Shown: positions 16,074-24,628 of the stretch, one piece after another
Layout of the letters: each line of letters starts with the position of its first letter
How positions within the stretch are numbered: the stretch's first letter is position 1
NCBI GenBank assembly: GCA_043821485.1
Contig: JBDRCU010000038.1
Span: 1 to 60,028, forward strand
Reading direction: 5' to 3'
DNA length: 60,028 bases
Source of the DNA: JBDRCU01 sp043821485
GTDB lineage: Bacteria > Patescibacteriota > Minisyncoccia > 2-02-FULL-40-12 > IGHO2-01-FULL-4-A
Notes under the pieces: model-generated
Told to the model about the DNA's origin: nothing
Databases searched by the model: none
Seen by the model: the letters and a program-made list of their open reading frames with translations, nothing else
Translations under genes and position numbers: made by a program

Positions 16074-17216
16074 CTATTTTGCTACATCTTTACATAATTG
16101 TAAAAATCGTTCTGTGTGTTGAGACCACGTAAATCGTTTTGTAATTTCATCTGCGCTGTCTTTAATCTTTTCACGTTTAGCTGTATTTGTTAAGCTTTCG
16201 CGTAATGCATCTGCCATGGCATCTACGTTATGTAATTTCTGAACAAAGAAAGCATTGTCTCCGTAAAGTTCATGTGATAATGCATTATCTGCCACAACAG
16301 GAATACTGCCTAGAGCAAGAGCTTCAAGAGGAGGCAAGCCGAATGCTTCGCTATCAGATACATATACAGTCAAAAGAGCATATTTATATAACCTTATTAG
16401 CACTTCATCCTTCTCTATATAATCTTTGCGTGTAATGCGTTCAGATCCTAATTCAGAATTTATTTTTTTAATCAAAGAGTCCAGTATCGGTGGCCTATAT
16501 TTATCTCCTCCTACTATATGCAATTTAAGTTCTGGAAAATCCTTTGAAATCTTTTTGAATGCCAATATCAATTCGCGCGCATGACGTCTTGGAAAGGCTT
16601 GAGCAATGCACGCTATATATTTATTTGAATCATCGCCCTCGCATTCTTTATCTTTCAGCCCAATAGCACGTTCCATAATATCAATACCAAGATGATTAAC
16701 CGTAATACGTCTTGAGTCTATTTTAAATAATTTTGCGATATCTTTTTTGGCTGCATGAGATAATGTCATTAAATGTGTTGCGTGCTTTACTGCCCAATTA
16801 ACGAAGATCCTATATGCAACTCTATGTCTTAGCTTCTGCGCAGGAGAACGCATTTCATAATAGATATCATTTGTCATATGAACAATAGATTTGCCTCGGA
16901 ATAGGATCGGTAACATGTAGTTAGGTAGGAATACAATATCAAGCTTGTGAAACCAAAGGTACACTGGAAGTAGGATATAATAATACAAACTAAAAGACGA
17001 AAACCATTGCCATGGCAAACGAATTAACTTTTTTTCAAAAATTGGATTATCTAAAAAGGGCAAATCTGGTATATGACGTTTGAAGTATAGAAAAAACTTG
17101 AACTCACTTTTAAGCTCCGGGCGTTCATTTATTTCTTTCAATATTTGAGTTACGACCCTGCCTAATCCCCATCCGTTATCTTCAATAGATTCGCACTCAA
17201 TGCCGACTTTAATCAT
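16074..17216 (-). CDS. Family 4-type glycosyltransferase (GT-B fold)
   Basis: 380 aa. N-terminal domain KVGIECESIEDNGWGLGRVV; a long hydrophobic/aromatic patch near 60-110 suggests membrane contact. The C-terminal domain has YIACIAQAFPRRHARELILA and the nucleotide-sugar binding E-x7-E motif in VSDSEAFGLPPLEALALGSI. It lies one base upstream of the O-ligase gene on the same strand. Confidence 0.9.
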   Translation of the reverse strand: MIKVGIECESIEDNGWGLGRVVTQILKEINERPELKSEFKFFLYFKRHIPDLPFLDNPIFEKKLIRLPWQWFSSFSLYYYILLPVYLWFHKLDIVFLPNYMLPILFRGKSIVHMTNDIYYEMRSPAQKLRHRVAYRIFVNWAVKHATHLMTLSHAAKKDIAKLFKIDSRRITVNHLGIDIMERAIGLKDKECEGDDSNKYIACIAQAFPRRHARELILAFKKISKDFPELKLHIVGGDKYRPPILDSLIKKINSELGSERITRKDYIEKDEVLIRLYKYALLTVYVSDSEAFGLPPLEALALGSIPVVADNALSHELYGDNAFFVQKLHNVDAMADALRESLTNTAKREKIKDSADEITKRFTWSQHTERFLQLCKDVAK

Positions 17217-17219
17217 TTT

Positions 17220-18152
17220 TTAGAAAATCTTTTGGCCGAATTGTCTCTTTTTATAATCCTTAAGAGCCGTAATTATCATCCTTGATATTTCCGTATTGCG
17301 TCCAATAAACATCTTCAATTGTTGTTTCAGTATAGTAAAAAACACCCACAACGGCAATAAAAATTTAATATACCATGGTGCATACTGTTCAGCTAATAAA
17401 AGCATGTTTCGATAGTTGTAGTACATTATTTTTGCATTTCCCAAAGAGCCTGCAGAAACAGACATCTCGTGAAAAATGAGAGATCTTTTTGCAATGGCTA
17501 TAGTCCATCCTTTCGATCTGGCGCGCAAGTTATATTCGATATCCTCTCTGTATAAAAAATATATATCATCCATTGGCCCGATATCCTCTATCAATTCACG
17601 TTTAATTAACATGGATGCGCCTATCGCATAATAGCCAGATTCAATAATATGATTGCCGGGTTCAAGCGTTGAGTGTTGTCCGTAGGGATTTAACCAGCTT
17701 ATTGGTCCGCCTGCATAGACTTTATCCCCTTCTTCAGCTATTACTGATTGCACTATACCAATTGATTTATCGGATTCAGCTATTTTAACCATCGCATTAA
17801 GAAAATCTGGATCTACTGTAGTATCGTTATTTAAAATTAATACATAATCCGCATTATTTTCCATGGCATATTTTATTCCAGTATTATTTCCTCCTGCATA
17901 ACCTAGATTATTATCATTTGAAATAAATAGAAAATCACGCTTACCCTCAAAATCTTGTTTGATATATAGCCGAGTGCTATTTGCGTGTTTTGCATCTGAT
18001 GCATTGTCTACAACAATTACTTTAAAATCCGGATATGTAATTTGTTGCAATGAATCAAGACACTTGAATGTCTCTTCTGAATGATTGTATTGCAATACAA
18101 TTATGAAAACTTTTGGATAATTATTCTTCTCTTGATTCATGAAGTTTTTCAA
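17220..18152 (-). CDS. Family 2 glycosyltransferase (rhamnosyltransferase-like)
   Basis: 310 aa. Motifs: VIVVDNASD, NNLGYAGGNNTGIKYA, LILNNDTTVDPDFL (DXD-like NND), and GPMDDIYFLYREDIEYNLRA. A C-terminal amphipathic/hydrophobic region (YNYRNMLLLAEQYAPWYIKF) suggests membrane association. Its start lies within the 3' end of the upstream GT4 gene (32-nt overlap), so it is coupled to it. Confidence 0.92.
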   Translation of the reverse strand: MKNFMNQEKNNYPKVFIIVLQYNHSEETFKCLDSLQQITYPDFKVIVVDNASDAKHANSTRLYIKQDFEGKRDFLFISNDNNLGYAGGNNTGIKYAMENNADYVLILNNDTTVDPDFLNAMVKIAESDKSIGIVQSVIAEEGDKVYAGGPISWLNPYGQHSTLEPGNHIIESGYYAIGASMLIKRELIEDIGPMDDIYFLYREDIEYNLRARSKGWTIAIAKRSLIFHEMSVSAGSLGNAKIMYYNYRNMLLLAEQYAPWYIKFLLPLWVFFTILKQQLKMFIGRNTEISRMIITALKDYKKRQFGQKIF

Positions 18153-19266
18153 TTACAAATTGTCTTATTTCTTTTTCAAAACGTTCAGGCCCAAATGGTA
18201 ATGCTGTTTTTCTGATGATTTCCGGATTAAATTTATCTAGACTCTCTTTCAATATACGTACGCCATTTGCAAGAGAGGCTTCTGTGGGATCTTCAAAAAA
18301 AATTCCATTTATACCCTCATCAATATATTCTACCGCACCACCAGCCTTGAGTGCTACTACTGGCTTGCCATAACTCATTGCTTCAATAGGTGTCAGACCA
18401 AAATCTTCCTCCTGCGGCATTATGAAAGCTATACAATTGCGATAGTGTTCGGCTACCACTTTATCATCTTGGTATCCCATTAAAGTGACGTTTGGTTCGG
18501 CAAGAGATTTCAATTTTCTGTATTCAGGCCCATCGCCTATTATTACAAGCGGCCATCCGAGTTTATTAAATGCTTTTACTGCAATATCTACATTTTTATG
18601 TTTATAGAGCCTTGAAACGATTAGATAAAATACTTTGTGTTCAGGAGCGGCCCTAGAAGCTATATCAACAGGAGGATATACCATCCTTGAATCCCTATGA
18701 TAATACTTTTTTATGCGTTTCTGCACATTCTTGGATATAGCGATGAAATGATCTACTCTAGTTGCAGCTTTGCTATCCCAGAGTCTTAATATATGTTGGC
18801 TTAATGCAGTAAATATTTTCATTAATGCTGATCTCTCTTGAATCCCTTCAGCAAATCTATCCCATACTTGTCTAGTTGGACTATAGCAATAGGAAATATG
18901 CATTGTCTTAGGCTTTAATATTAAACCTTTGGAATATGCAGTTGAAGAAGATATAACGAGGTCGTACTCACTAAAATCAAGTGATTCAATAGCACTTGGA
19001 AGATATGGCAACATACGACTTGGCTTTTTGCCCGGTCTGAAGTTCTTTTGAAGATGAGTTGCTCGTATATCTGCTTCTGGTAAGAAGTCTCGAGTGAAGC
19101 AAGGGTTAAAAAAAAGGGTATATATTGGTGCTTGCGGAAATATCTTATGAAGTGCTTTGAGTACTCGGTCTGCTCCGCCCATGCCCAATAGCCAGTCATG
19201 TACTAAGGCAATCTTAGTATTAGGAAGTATTGAAATATTTTGTTGTTCAGGGTCGGATAATGGCAT
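18121..19266 (-). CDS. Family 4 glycosyltransferase; first gene of the glycan cluster
   Basis: 381 aa, GT-B fold. IALVHDWLLGMGGADRVLKA is the donor-domain start seen in capsule/O-antigen GT4 enzymes. SRLYKHKNVDIAVKAFNKLG and EEDFGLTPIEAMSYGKPVVA (E-x7-E) form the nucleotide-sugar site. The ATG has TATAAC seven bases upstream and no SD, so this is probably the promoter-proximal gene of the six-gene minus-strand unit that ends at 12413. Confidence 0.92.
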   Translation of the reverse strand: MPLSDPEQQNISILPNTKIALVHDWLLGMGGADRVLKALHKIFPQAPIYTLFFNPCFTRDFLPEADIRATHLQKNFRPGKKPSRMLPYLPSAIESLDFSEYDLVISSSTAYSKGLILKPKTMHISYCYSPTRQVWDRFAEGIQERSALMKIFTALSQHILRLWDSKAATRVDHFIAISKNVQKRIKKYYHRDSRMVYPPVDIASRAAPEHKVFYLIVSRLYKHKNVDIAVKAFNKLGWPLVIIGDGPEYRKLKSLAEPNVTLMGYQDDKVVAEHYRNCIAFIMPQEEDFGLTPIEAMSYGKPVVALKAGGAVEYIDEGINGIFFEDPTEASLANGVRILKESLDKFNPEIIRKTALPFGPERFEKEIRQFVIEKLHESREE

Positions 19267-19344
19267 AGATAATGTTATAAATTTCGTACTTCTGGTGTGC
19301 GGTAATATACCATTTAATCCAAACTTTTGCCATAAAAGACCGAA

Positions 19345-19389
19345 GTCCCATCCGCTGTTTGAAGTTTATCCAAGTTGTGCGGATGGGAC
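19345..19389 (-). terminator. Terminator of the lipoprotein gene at 19414
   Basis: A perfect 11-bp stem, GTCCCATCCGC/GCGGATGGGAC (19345-19355, 19379-19389), with a 23-nt loop. Read on the minus strand it is followed by TTCGGTCTTTT, a T-rich tail. Confidence 0.7.
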
Positions 19390-19413
19390 CATAGGTACGC
19401 ATAGCCGTCTCCT

Positions 19414-19941
19414 TCACGGCTGTGGCGCGAGCCACTGAAAGGCACCGTTGATGGCCTTGGCTAAGGCTTCCTTCCCATCGATCTCGCAGGAATGGGTGAA
19501 GGCCTTCACGTTGCAATCAGCAGATGTGATGGTAGCCTTGCCCTTCTTCGAGACAGTGAATTCTCCGAGCTGGCAGGGCCAGGAACCTTGGAGTACCCTG
19601 CTCTCGTTAAGGAAGACGATGACCATGGCGGCGGTGTAGCACTCGATACTCCCCTTTGCGTCGACGAGAGTCACTACATCTACCCCTATGGTTACGTCAT
19701 AATCTTCCCCGAGTCTAGCTGGGTGAGCTCCCAAGGAAATCACCATCTTCCTGACCAGGTCGTGAGCCGTATCTCCCACCAGAACATCCTTTTTGTTGAA
19801 TTTCACGTTGATCGAGACAGGATGTCCTTTGAGGTCTACTGCCCAGACCGAAGGTCCGGAGAGGGGCCCCTTGGGCGTCGGTTGCTGGCAACTGCAACTT
19901 GCGATTGCCAGCGACAGGAAAATTGCGACCACGTTTCTCAT
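19414..19941 (-). CDS. Orphan lipoprotein (175 aa), SD-initiated and GC-rich
   Basis: Signal peptide with lipobox: MRNVVAIFLSLAIASC, with C16 as the likely lipidated Cys. The mature protein has Pro/Gly-rich linker residues, then beta-rich sequence with several Cys (CYTAAM, PCQLGE, ADCNVKAFTHSC). I do not recognise a family. It sits alone between the glycan cluster and mreB, with its own consensus promoter (TTGACT-17-TATCGT), a strong SD (AAAGGAG) and a hairpin terminator. Codon use is markedly GC-richer than mreB or the glycosyltransferases. This suggests transfer or a specialised expression class. Confidence 0.75.
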   Translation of the reverse strand: MRNVVAIFLSLAIASCSCQQPTPKGPLSGPSVWAVDLKGHPVSINVKFNKKDVLVGDTAHDLVRKMVISLGAHPARLGEDYDVTIGVDVVTLVDAKGSIECYTAAMVIVFLNESRVLQGSWPCQLGEFTVSKKGKATITSADCNVKAFTHSCEIDGKEALAKAINGAFQWLAPQP

Positions 19942-19964
19942 GATCCACTCCTTTCGTGATTCAC

Positions 19965-19993
19965 ACGATACCCTGTTTTTATCAAAAAGTCAA
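19965..19993 (-). promoter_or_regulatory. Promoter of the lipoprotein gene
   Basis: On the minus strand: TTGACT (19988-19993), 17 nt, TATCGT (19965-19970), then the SD AAAGGAG six bases before the ATG at 19941. Confidence 0.65.
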
Positions 19994-19997
19994 ACAG

Positions 19998-21005
19998 TTA
20001 TCTTTTTGCAACTATGTTCTTCTTGTAGTTTTCCAAATTATCCAAAACAACTCCTGTGCCTCGTGCTACGCAAAGAATAGGATCTTCAGCAATATGCGCG
20101 GACACGCCTGTAATATTAGTAATTAAAGTGTCTATATTTTTTAATAATGCTCCTCCTCCCGATATTGTTATCCCCCGTTCCATAATATCTGAACATAATT
20201 CTGGCGGAGTCTCTTGCAATACATTGCGAACTGTCTGAACTATTTCTTTAAGTTCTTCTTGAATGGCTTCTGTAATTTCATTTGAACCAAGTTCTATGGT
20301 TTTAGGATAGCCGGTAGTTAAATCACGCCCCCTTACATTAATACGTTCTTCCGTAGATTGCCTTACTGCGCTTCCAATTGCTATTTTAATGAGTTCTGCA
20401 GAACGTTCGCCTATTGCAAGACCGTGTTTTTTCTTTACATATTCAACTATTGACTGGTCAATCTTATTACCTCCTACTCTTGCAGAAGACCAGCTTACAA
20501 TTCCGCCAAGACTTATTACCGCGACATCAGAAGTGCCCCCTCCAATATTCAAAATCATATTTCCTACAGGACTGTTAACGGGGATCTTCGCTCCAATGGC
20601 TGCAAGCACGGGTTCCTTAACCAAGTATGCATATTTAGCACCGGCATTTATTGTTGCTTCAATGACTGCGCGTCTTTCAGTAGAAGTGATCCCTGCAGGG
20701 ACTGACACTAATATATCAGGACGATAAATACCAAAATTTCCTAATGACTTTTTTATAAAATATTTAAGCATTGCTTCGGTTACTCTGTAGTCTGCAATAG
20801 CACCATCTTTCAAGGGACGCGAAACTATAATACTGTCTGGGGCTCGTCCTATCATGTCTTTTGCTTCATTTCCAACAGCAATAATCTTATTATCAACTAT
20901 GGAGATAGCCACAACAGAGGGCTCATTAATTACAAGCCCCTTCTTGGGGATAAAAACGATAGTATTGGTTGTGCCTAAATCAATGCCGATCTTCTTAACA
21001 AACAT
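19998..21005 (-). CDS. mreB: Rod-shape determining protein MreB
   Basis: 335 aa bacterial actin. Phosphate-1 loop KKIGIDLGTTNTIVFIPKKG at the N-terminus; adenosine/phosphate-2 region MILNIGGGTSDVAVISLGG; ISGGGALLKNID near the C-terminus. It polymerises under the membrane and guides peptidoglycan synthesis, consistent with the murein enzymes and murJ in this window. The promoter is TTGATT-16-TATACT with only 6 nt to the ATG, so the mRNA is leaderless. mreC/mreD are not adjacent. Confidence 0.96.
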   Translation of the reverse strand: MFVKKIGIDLGTTNTIVFIPKKGLVINEPSVVAISIVDNKIIAVGNEAKDMIGRAPDSIIVSRPLKDGAIADYRVTEAMLKYFIKKSLGNFGIYRPDILVSVPAGITSTERRAVIEATINAGAKYAYLVKEPVLAAIGAKIPVNSPVGNMILNIGGGTSDVAVISLGGIVSWSSARVGGNKIDQSIVEYVKKKHGLAIGERSAELIKIAIGSAVRQSTEERINVRGRDLTTGYPKTIELGSNEITEAIQEELKEIVQTVRNVLQETPPELCSDIMERGITISGGGALLKNIDTLITNITGVSAHIAEDPILCVARGTGVVLDNLENYKKNIVAKR

Positions 21006-21011
21006 GGAAGA

Positions 21012-21039
21012 AGTATACTATTTACTATAGAGAAATCAA
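21012..21039 (-). promoter_or_regulatory. mreB promoter
   Basis: Minus strand: TTGATT (21034-21039), 16 nt, TATACT (21012-21017), 6 nt to ATG 21005. The -35 lies beside the rpsI terminator. Confidence 0.7.
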
Positions 21040-21063
21040 ATAGAGGCCTTTCGGCCTCTATTT
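21038..21063. terminator. Terminator of the alpha/S9 operon
   Basis: A perfect palindrome, AAATAGAGGCC TTTC GGCCTCTATTT (21038-21048, loop, 21053-21063). On the minus strand it lies 3 nt after the rpsI stop and ends in a U-rich arm, separating rpsI from mreB. Confidence 0.85.
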
Positions 21064-21066
21064 ATG

Positions 21067-21621
21067 CTATCGTTTACTCCATTGAGGAGCCTTACGAGCC
21101 TTTTTGAGGCCATATTTACGACGTTCCTTGACTCGCGCATCGCGTGTTAAGTAAGATGCCTTTTTGAGTTTCTTTGCAAAGTTAGGATCAAATAAGACAA
21201 GAGCTCTGCTCAATCCGAGCTTAATTGCATCTGCCTGTCCTGTTGATCCGCCTCCGCGTACATGTGCTGTTGCCTTGAATCGATTAAGTGATTTTAATTT
21301 CTTTAAGGGGGACTCTACTATCTCTTGCAGATTTTCAGCTTCGAAATACTCAAAATACGGCACATCATTAACTATTATGATGGCTCTATCTTCTCCTGGC
21401 AGTTCATCTGTAGATTTTTTTGTAAAAACACGAACACGGGCAGTAGCTTCTTTTCTGCGTCCTATGGCTTCATAATATTTCTCCGGACCAGACCTCTTAT
21501 CATCTCCAGTCTCTTCTTCAGCCTTTTCTTCAGTCTCTTCAACTTTAACTTCAGGCTTTTCTTCAACCTCAAGTTTTCCCTCAACTCCTGTTTCTGTGTT
21601 TTTTACTTCGTCTTTTGTCAT
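21067..21621 (-). CDS. rpsI: 30S ribosomal protein S9 with acidic N-terminal extension
   Basis: 184 aa; typical S9 is about 130. The core begins near residue 47 (EKYYEAIGRRKEATARVRVF) and ends with the conserved KKARKAPQWSKR tail that reaches the P-site. The first about 45 residues are an extra Glu/Lys/Val-rich segment (VEEKPEVKVEETEEKAEEET), probably disordered. ATGA overlap with rplM. Last gene of the operon. Confidence 0.96.
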   Translation of the reverse strand: MTKDEVKNTETGVEGKLEVEEKPEVKVEETEEKAEEETGDDKRSGPEKYYEAIGRRKEATARVRVFTKKSTDELPGEDRAIIIVNDVPYFEYFEAENLQEIVESPLKKLKSLNRFKATAHVRGGGSTGQADAIKLGLSRALVLFDPNFAKKLKKASYLTRDARVKERRKYGLKKARKAPQWSKR

Positions 21622-21959
21622 TTGATTATTAAATTCTTAATTATTTCATCGCGTATTTTATTAGGTGCAAGCATTTTATACACTGCAGTACGAAGCACCC
21701 AAGCCGGGTCATCACGAAACTTATCTTTTAACTTCCGTTCTCTCATTCCTCCAGGATAACCAGAATAATGATAATACTTCTTCTGCTCTAGCTTATTTCC
21801 AGAGAATTTAACCTTTGCTATATTTTCAACTATAACTTGCTCACGCGGCATTTTGTACGGTTGATAATCAGGCCTTATCTTGCCTCGTAAAACAATGGCT
21901 ATTCTTGATGCCAAACGTCCCAATGCTTTGCCTGTTGCGTCTATAGTATGTGTATTCAT
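21618..21959 (-). CDS. rplM: 50S ribosomal protein L13 (short form)
   Basis: 113 aa, compared with about 142 in E. coli. The family signatures are present: IDATGKALGRLASRIAIVLR, KYYHYSGYPGG and VLRTAVYKMLAPNK. The C-terminal extension of the usual protein is missing. Its start shares a base with the rplQ stop (TAATG) and its stop overlaps rpsI, so the three are coupled. Confidence 0.95.
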   Translation of the reverse strand: MNTHTIDATGKALGRLASRIAIVLRGKIRPDYQPYKMPREQVIVENIAKVKFSGNKLEQKKYYHYSGYPGGMRERKLKDKFRDDPAWVLRTAVYKMLAPNKIRDEIIKNLIIK

Positions 21960-22312
21960 TAGTCTTTTAAAAATTCAATTATTGCCATTTTAGCCCCATC
22001 GCTTAATCTCGGTGCCAGATGACGAATCCTTGTATATCCCCCTGGACGATTCATAAATCTGGGACTAAGTTCTTTTATTATTTTTGCTGCCGACTTCTTA
22101 TCCAGTTTAGCAATTAGATTACGAGTTATTGCTAATGTAGCTTTTTTGCCTTTAGTTATCATCTTTTCAACGATAGGTCGCAAGCCTTTTGCTTTTGCCA
22201 GGGTTGTAGTGATTTTCTCTTTTTCAATTAATGCAACTACCAAAGACTTCATTAGAGCAACTCTTTGCTTTGTGGGTCTACCGAATTTCTTTTTTCCTTT
22301 ACCATGTTGCAT
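21959..22312 (-). CDS. rplQ: 50S ribosomal protein L17
   Basis: 117 aa. MQHGKGKKKFGRPTKQRVAL then LVVALIEKEKITTTLAKAKG, and GGYTRIRHLAPRLSDGAKMA at the end, all typical of L17. It directly follows rpoA (1-nt gap) as in the classical alpha operon. Confidence 0.96.
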   Translation of the reverse strand: MQHGKGKKKFGRPTKQRVALMKSLVVALIEKEKITTTLAKAKGLRPIVEKMITKGKKATLAITRNLIAKLDKKSAAKIIKELSPRFMNRPGGYTRIRHLAPRLSDGAKMAIIEFLKD

Positions 22313-22313
22313 A

Positions 22314-23075
22314 TTATTTCTTTTTTGAATCTTTATCCTTAATTTCCTCTGACTCCTCTGCCTTTATCTTTTCTTCTATCTCACTTGAACCATCATCAAC
22401 GATTCTATTCATTGTTTGAAAATGTTCAATCAGGATATCGTTTGCTCTTTTGAATGCATCCTCAGGACTTATACTTCCATCTGTTGAGATTTCAAGCAAT
22501 ACCTTATTGTAATCAGTTCTTTGACCAACACGCATATTCTCTACTGTAAAGTTCACGACCTGTATTGGCGAAAATATTGCATCAATTGCGATTTCTCCTA
22601 CTGTAAGTTTTTCCTTCTGTCTTTGTTCAACAGGAACATAGCCTACGCCACGTTCTATAATAAGTTCTAATTCTAATTCGCCTTTCTTGTCGGTTATCGT
22701 TGCGATCTTTTGATTTTGGTTTATGATTTCTATATCAGCTGTGGTCTTGATATCCTTAGCTGTAACTTCTTTCTGCCCTTTAACGCTTAATGCCAAAGTA
22801 ATAGGCTCATCCTTAAACATTTTAAACCTTACCTTTTTGAGATTCATTATGATAACCGCCACATCTTCAAGGACATTCGGAATTGTAGTAAATTCATGAT
22901 CAACACCTTTCATCTTTACTGAAACAATTGCTGAACCCTCTATTGAGGATACCAACACTCTTCTTAGAACATTTCCTATTGTAGTACCATACCCAGGATA
23001 AAGCGGAGCTATTTCAAAAACAGCTCGATTGTCTTCTTGCGGAACGACTCTTGAATTGATTGGATACTGTATCAT
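22314..23075 (-). CDS. rpoA: RNA polymerase alpha subunit lacking the C-terminal domain
   Basis: 253 aa. The N-terminal domains needed for dimerisation and beta/beta' assembly are complete: APLYPGYGTTIGNVLRRVLV, SSIEGSAIVSVKMKGVDHEF, ERGVGYVPVEQRQ, FSPIQVVNFTVENMRVGQRT. After about residue 228 (HFQTMNRIVDDG) there is only a charged tail (IEEKIKAEESEEIKDKDSKK). The alpha-CTD with its helix-hairpin-helix (DNA UP element and activator contacts) is absent. No frameshift is apparent, because rplQ begins one base later. This fits promoters here that rely on extended -10 boxes. Confidence 0.95.
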   Translation of the reverse strand: MIQYPINSRVVPQEDNRAVFEIAPLYPGYGTTIGNVLRRVLVSSIEGSAIVSVKMKGVDHEFTTIPNVLEDVAVIIMNLKKVRFKMFKDEPITLALSVKGQKEVTAKDIKTTADIEIINQNQKIATITDKKGELELELIIERGVGYVPVEQRQKEKLTVGEIAIDAIFSPIQVVNFTVENMRVGQRTDYNKVLLEISTDGSISPEDAFKRANDILIEHFQTMNRIVDDGSSEIEEKIKAEESEEIKDKDSKKK

Positions 23076-23149
23076 GTTTCTAATAACGATGTTTTATTCC
23101 CTAGCTGACGATTCCTATACAAAATCGCGATCTAGACAATCCTACATGG
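23076..23149 (-). other. Gap between rpsD and rpoA with inverted repeats
   Basis: A 74-nt spacer within the operon, the largest in it, with short inverted sequences (CGATTTTGTATAGGAATCG and CTAGATCGCGATTTTG on the minus strand). It could be a weak internal promoter or a processing/regulatory site. No clear -35/-10 pair is seen. Confidence 0.25.
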
Positions 23150-23785
23150 CTATCGTGAATAAAATTCGATGACAGCTTGTATATCGCTGACATCAAGCCC
23201 ACTGTCCTCAATCGTTGGAATACCAGTTATCTCCGCCCTAAGCGCAACATTGTCCAGCGCTATCCATCGGGGTGGCTGATATTTTTGAATCCATTGAGGG
23301 ACTTGAGTGGTAAAATATGGGGACTTCCTGCTTCCTTCACGTACTTCAATCACATCATCTTTCTTTGTTGAATATGATGGAATTCCGACTTTCTTGCCAT
23401 TTACTGTAATGTGTCCGTGATTAACTAACTGCCTTGCCTGATCTCGCGATTGTGCGATTCCAGCACGATATACAATATTATCTAAACGATGTTCAAGCTT
23501 GGACATAATTGCATTTGATGTTTCTTTTTTGTTCTTCATTGCTTCGCGAATCCAATTTTTAAATTGTCTCTCAAGCATTCTATAGGTTTCCTTAACGCGC
23601 TGTTTGGACTGCAATTGGCGTCCATATTCAGACATACGCATATTTGGCCGCTTTCCATGAACTCCGGGAGGATACATACGGCGTACTGTCGCTGATTTAG
23701 GCGAACTTGAACGCTCTCCTTTTAAGAAAAGTTTTTTTCCTAATCTTCGTTCTCTTTTTTCTTTTGGTCCTGTATAACGTGCCAT
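23150..23785 (-). CDS. rpsD: 30S ribosomal protein S4
   Basis: 211 aa. MARYTGPKEKRERRLGKKLF, LEHRLDNIVYRAGIAQSRDQ, ARQLVNHGHITVNGKKVGIP (S4 RNA-binding domain). The Cys-free (zinc-independent) N-terminus is used. S4 initiates 30S assembly and in many bacteria represses the alpha operon by binding its mRNA. Confidence 0.97.
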   Translation of the reverse strand: MARYTGPKEKRERRLGKKLFLKGERSSSPKSATVRRMYPPGVHGKRPNMRMSEYGRQLQSKQRVKETYRMLERQFKNWIREAMKNKKETSNAIMSKLEHRLDNIVYRAGIAQSRDQARQLVNHGHITVNGKKVGIPSYSTKKDDVIEVREGSRKSPYFTTQVPQWIQKYQPPRWIALDNVALRAEITGIPTIEDSGLDVSDIQAVIEFYSR

Positions 23786-23791
23786 AATATA

Positions 23792-24232
23792 TTAGACTCT
23801 TCTTGGTTTAGGGGCTCGTACTCCATTATGTGCTTGCGGGGTATTATCGACTATGGACATGACGTCCAGTCCACTGCTTGCAATGCCTCGGATTGCACCT
23901 TCACGACCCGGGCCTACGCCTTTAATAACAAGCTTTACTTCTTTGAGTCCAAATCGTTCAGCCTTTTCAATTGCGTCTTTGGCAACCAGCGTTGCAGCAT
24001 ATGGAGTAGACTTCTTAGTTCCCTTGAACCCTATACTTCCTGCTGAAGACCAGGTAACAACTTCTCCTTTGGTATCTGTTATTGAAACAATCGTATTATT
24101 GTATGTAGAAAATACAGTTATAATGCCTGTTGCCATTTGGCGTTTTGTGGTTTTGCGAGGACGTACGGCTCCACGTGATTTATTGCCCCCAGACCTTTCT
24201 CCTGATTTTGTTGCTATTCTTTTCTTACCCAT
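23792..24232 (-). CDS. rpsK: 30S ribosomal protein S11
   Basis: 146 aa from ATG 24232 (MGKKRIATKSGERSGG). An upstream in-frame start would overlap rpsM by 92 nt and add sequence not found in S11, so it is rejected. Core: ITVFSTYNNTIVSITDTKGE, TPYAATLVAKDAIEKA, KGVGPGREGAIRGIASSGLD, and the end PQAHNGVRAPKPRRV. It starts 1 nt after the rpsM stop. Confidence 0.96.
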   Translation of the reverse strand: MGKKRIATKSGERSGGNKSRGAVRPRKTTKRQMATGIITVFSTYNNTIVSITDTKGEVVTWSSAGSIGFKGTKKSTPYAATLVAKDAIEKAERFGLKEVKLVIKGVGPGREGAIRGIASSGLDVMSIVDNTPQAHNGVRAPKPRRV

Positions 24233-24233
24233 A

Positions 24234-24620
24234 TTATGTTTTTTGTGCTGTTGATTTACGGCCAGAGCCCATGGTTTTTCGTACATTGCCTCGAATTGTT
24301 CGCGAATTAACTCTTGTTCTTCCATGTATAGGCAATCTGCGAGTATGCCTTGAGCCCCTCCATGTACCTATCTCTTTTAATCTCTTCACATTATCTGCTA
24401 CTTTTCTGCGAAGATCTCCCTCTGTCATGTAGTTCTTTTCTAAAATATTCTGGATCTTACTTACCTCTTCAGAGGTTAAATCTTTTGCTCTTTTATCCTC
24501 GTCTATGCTTGCTGACTTTAAAACGATTCGAGAAGTCGTTAAACCCACGCCGAATACATAGGTTAGGGCATAAGCTATTTTTTTATTGTCTGGAATGGCT
24601 ATTCCTGAAATACGAGGCAT
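24234..24620 (-). CDS. rpsM: 30S ribosomal protein S13
   Basis: 128 aa. MPRISGIAIPDNKKIAYALT, YVFGVGLTTSRIVLKSASID and the basic C-terminus GTWRGSRHTRRLPIHGRTRV are diagnostic. It contacts the P-site tRNA and L5/L31 at the subunit interface. Order infA-rpmJ-rpsM-rpsK-rpsD-rpoA-rplQ is canonical. Confidence 0.97.
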   Translation of the reverse strand: MPRISGIAIPDNKKIAYALTYVFGVGLTTSRIVLKSASIDEDKRAKDLTSEEVSKIQNILEKNYMTEGDLRRKVADNVKRLKEIGTWRGSRHTRRLPIHGRTRVNSRTIRGNVRKTMGSGRKSTAQKT

Positions 24621-24628
24621 ATTATTTA

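Noticed and set aside
23792..24325. Longer rpsK ORF (177 codons)
   Set aside because: The first 31 codons overlap rpsM and encode no S11-like sequence; the start at 24232 gives a standard S11.
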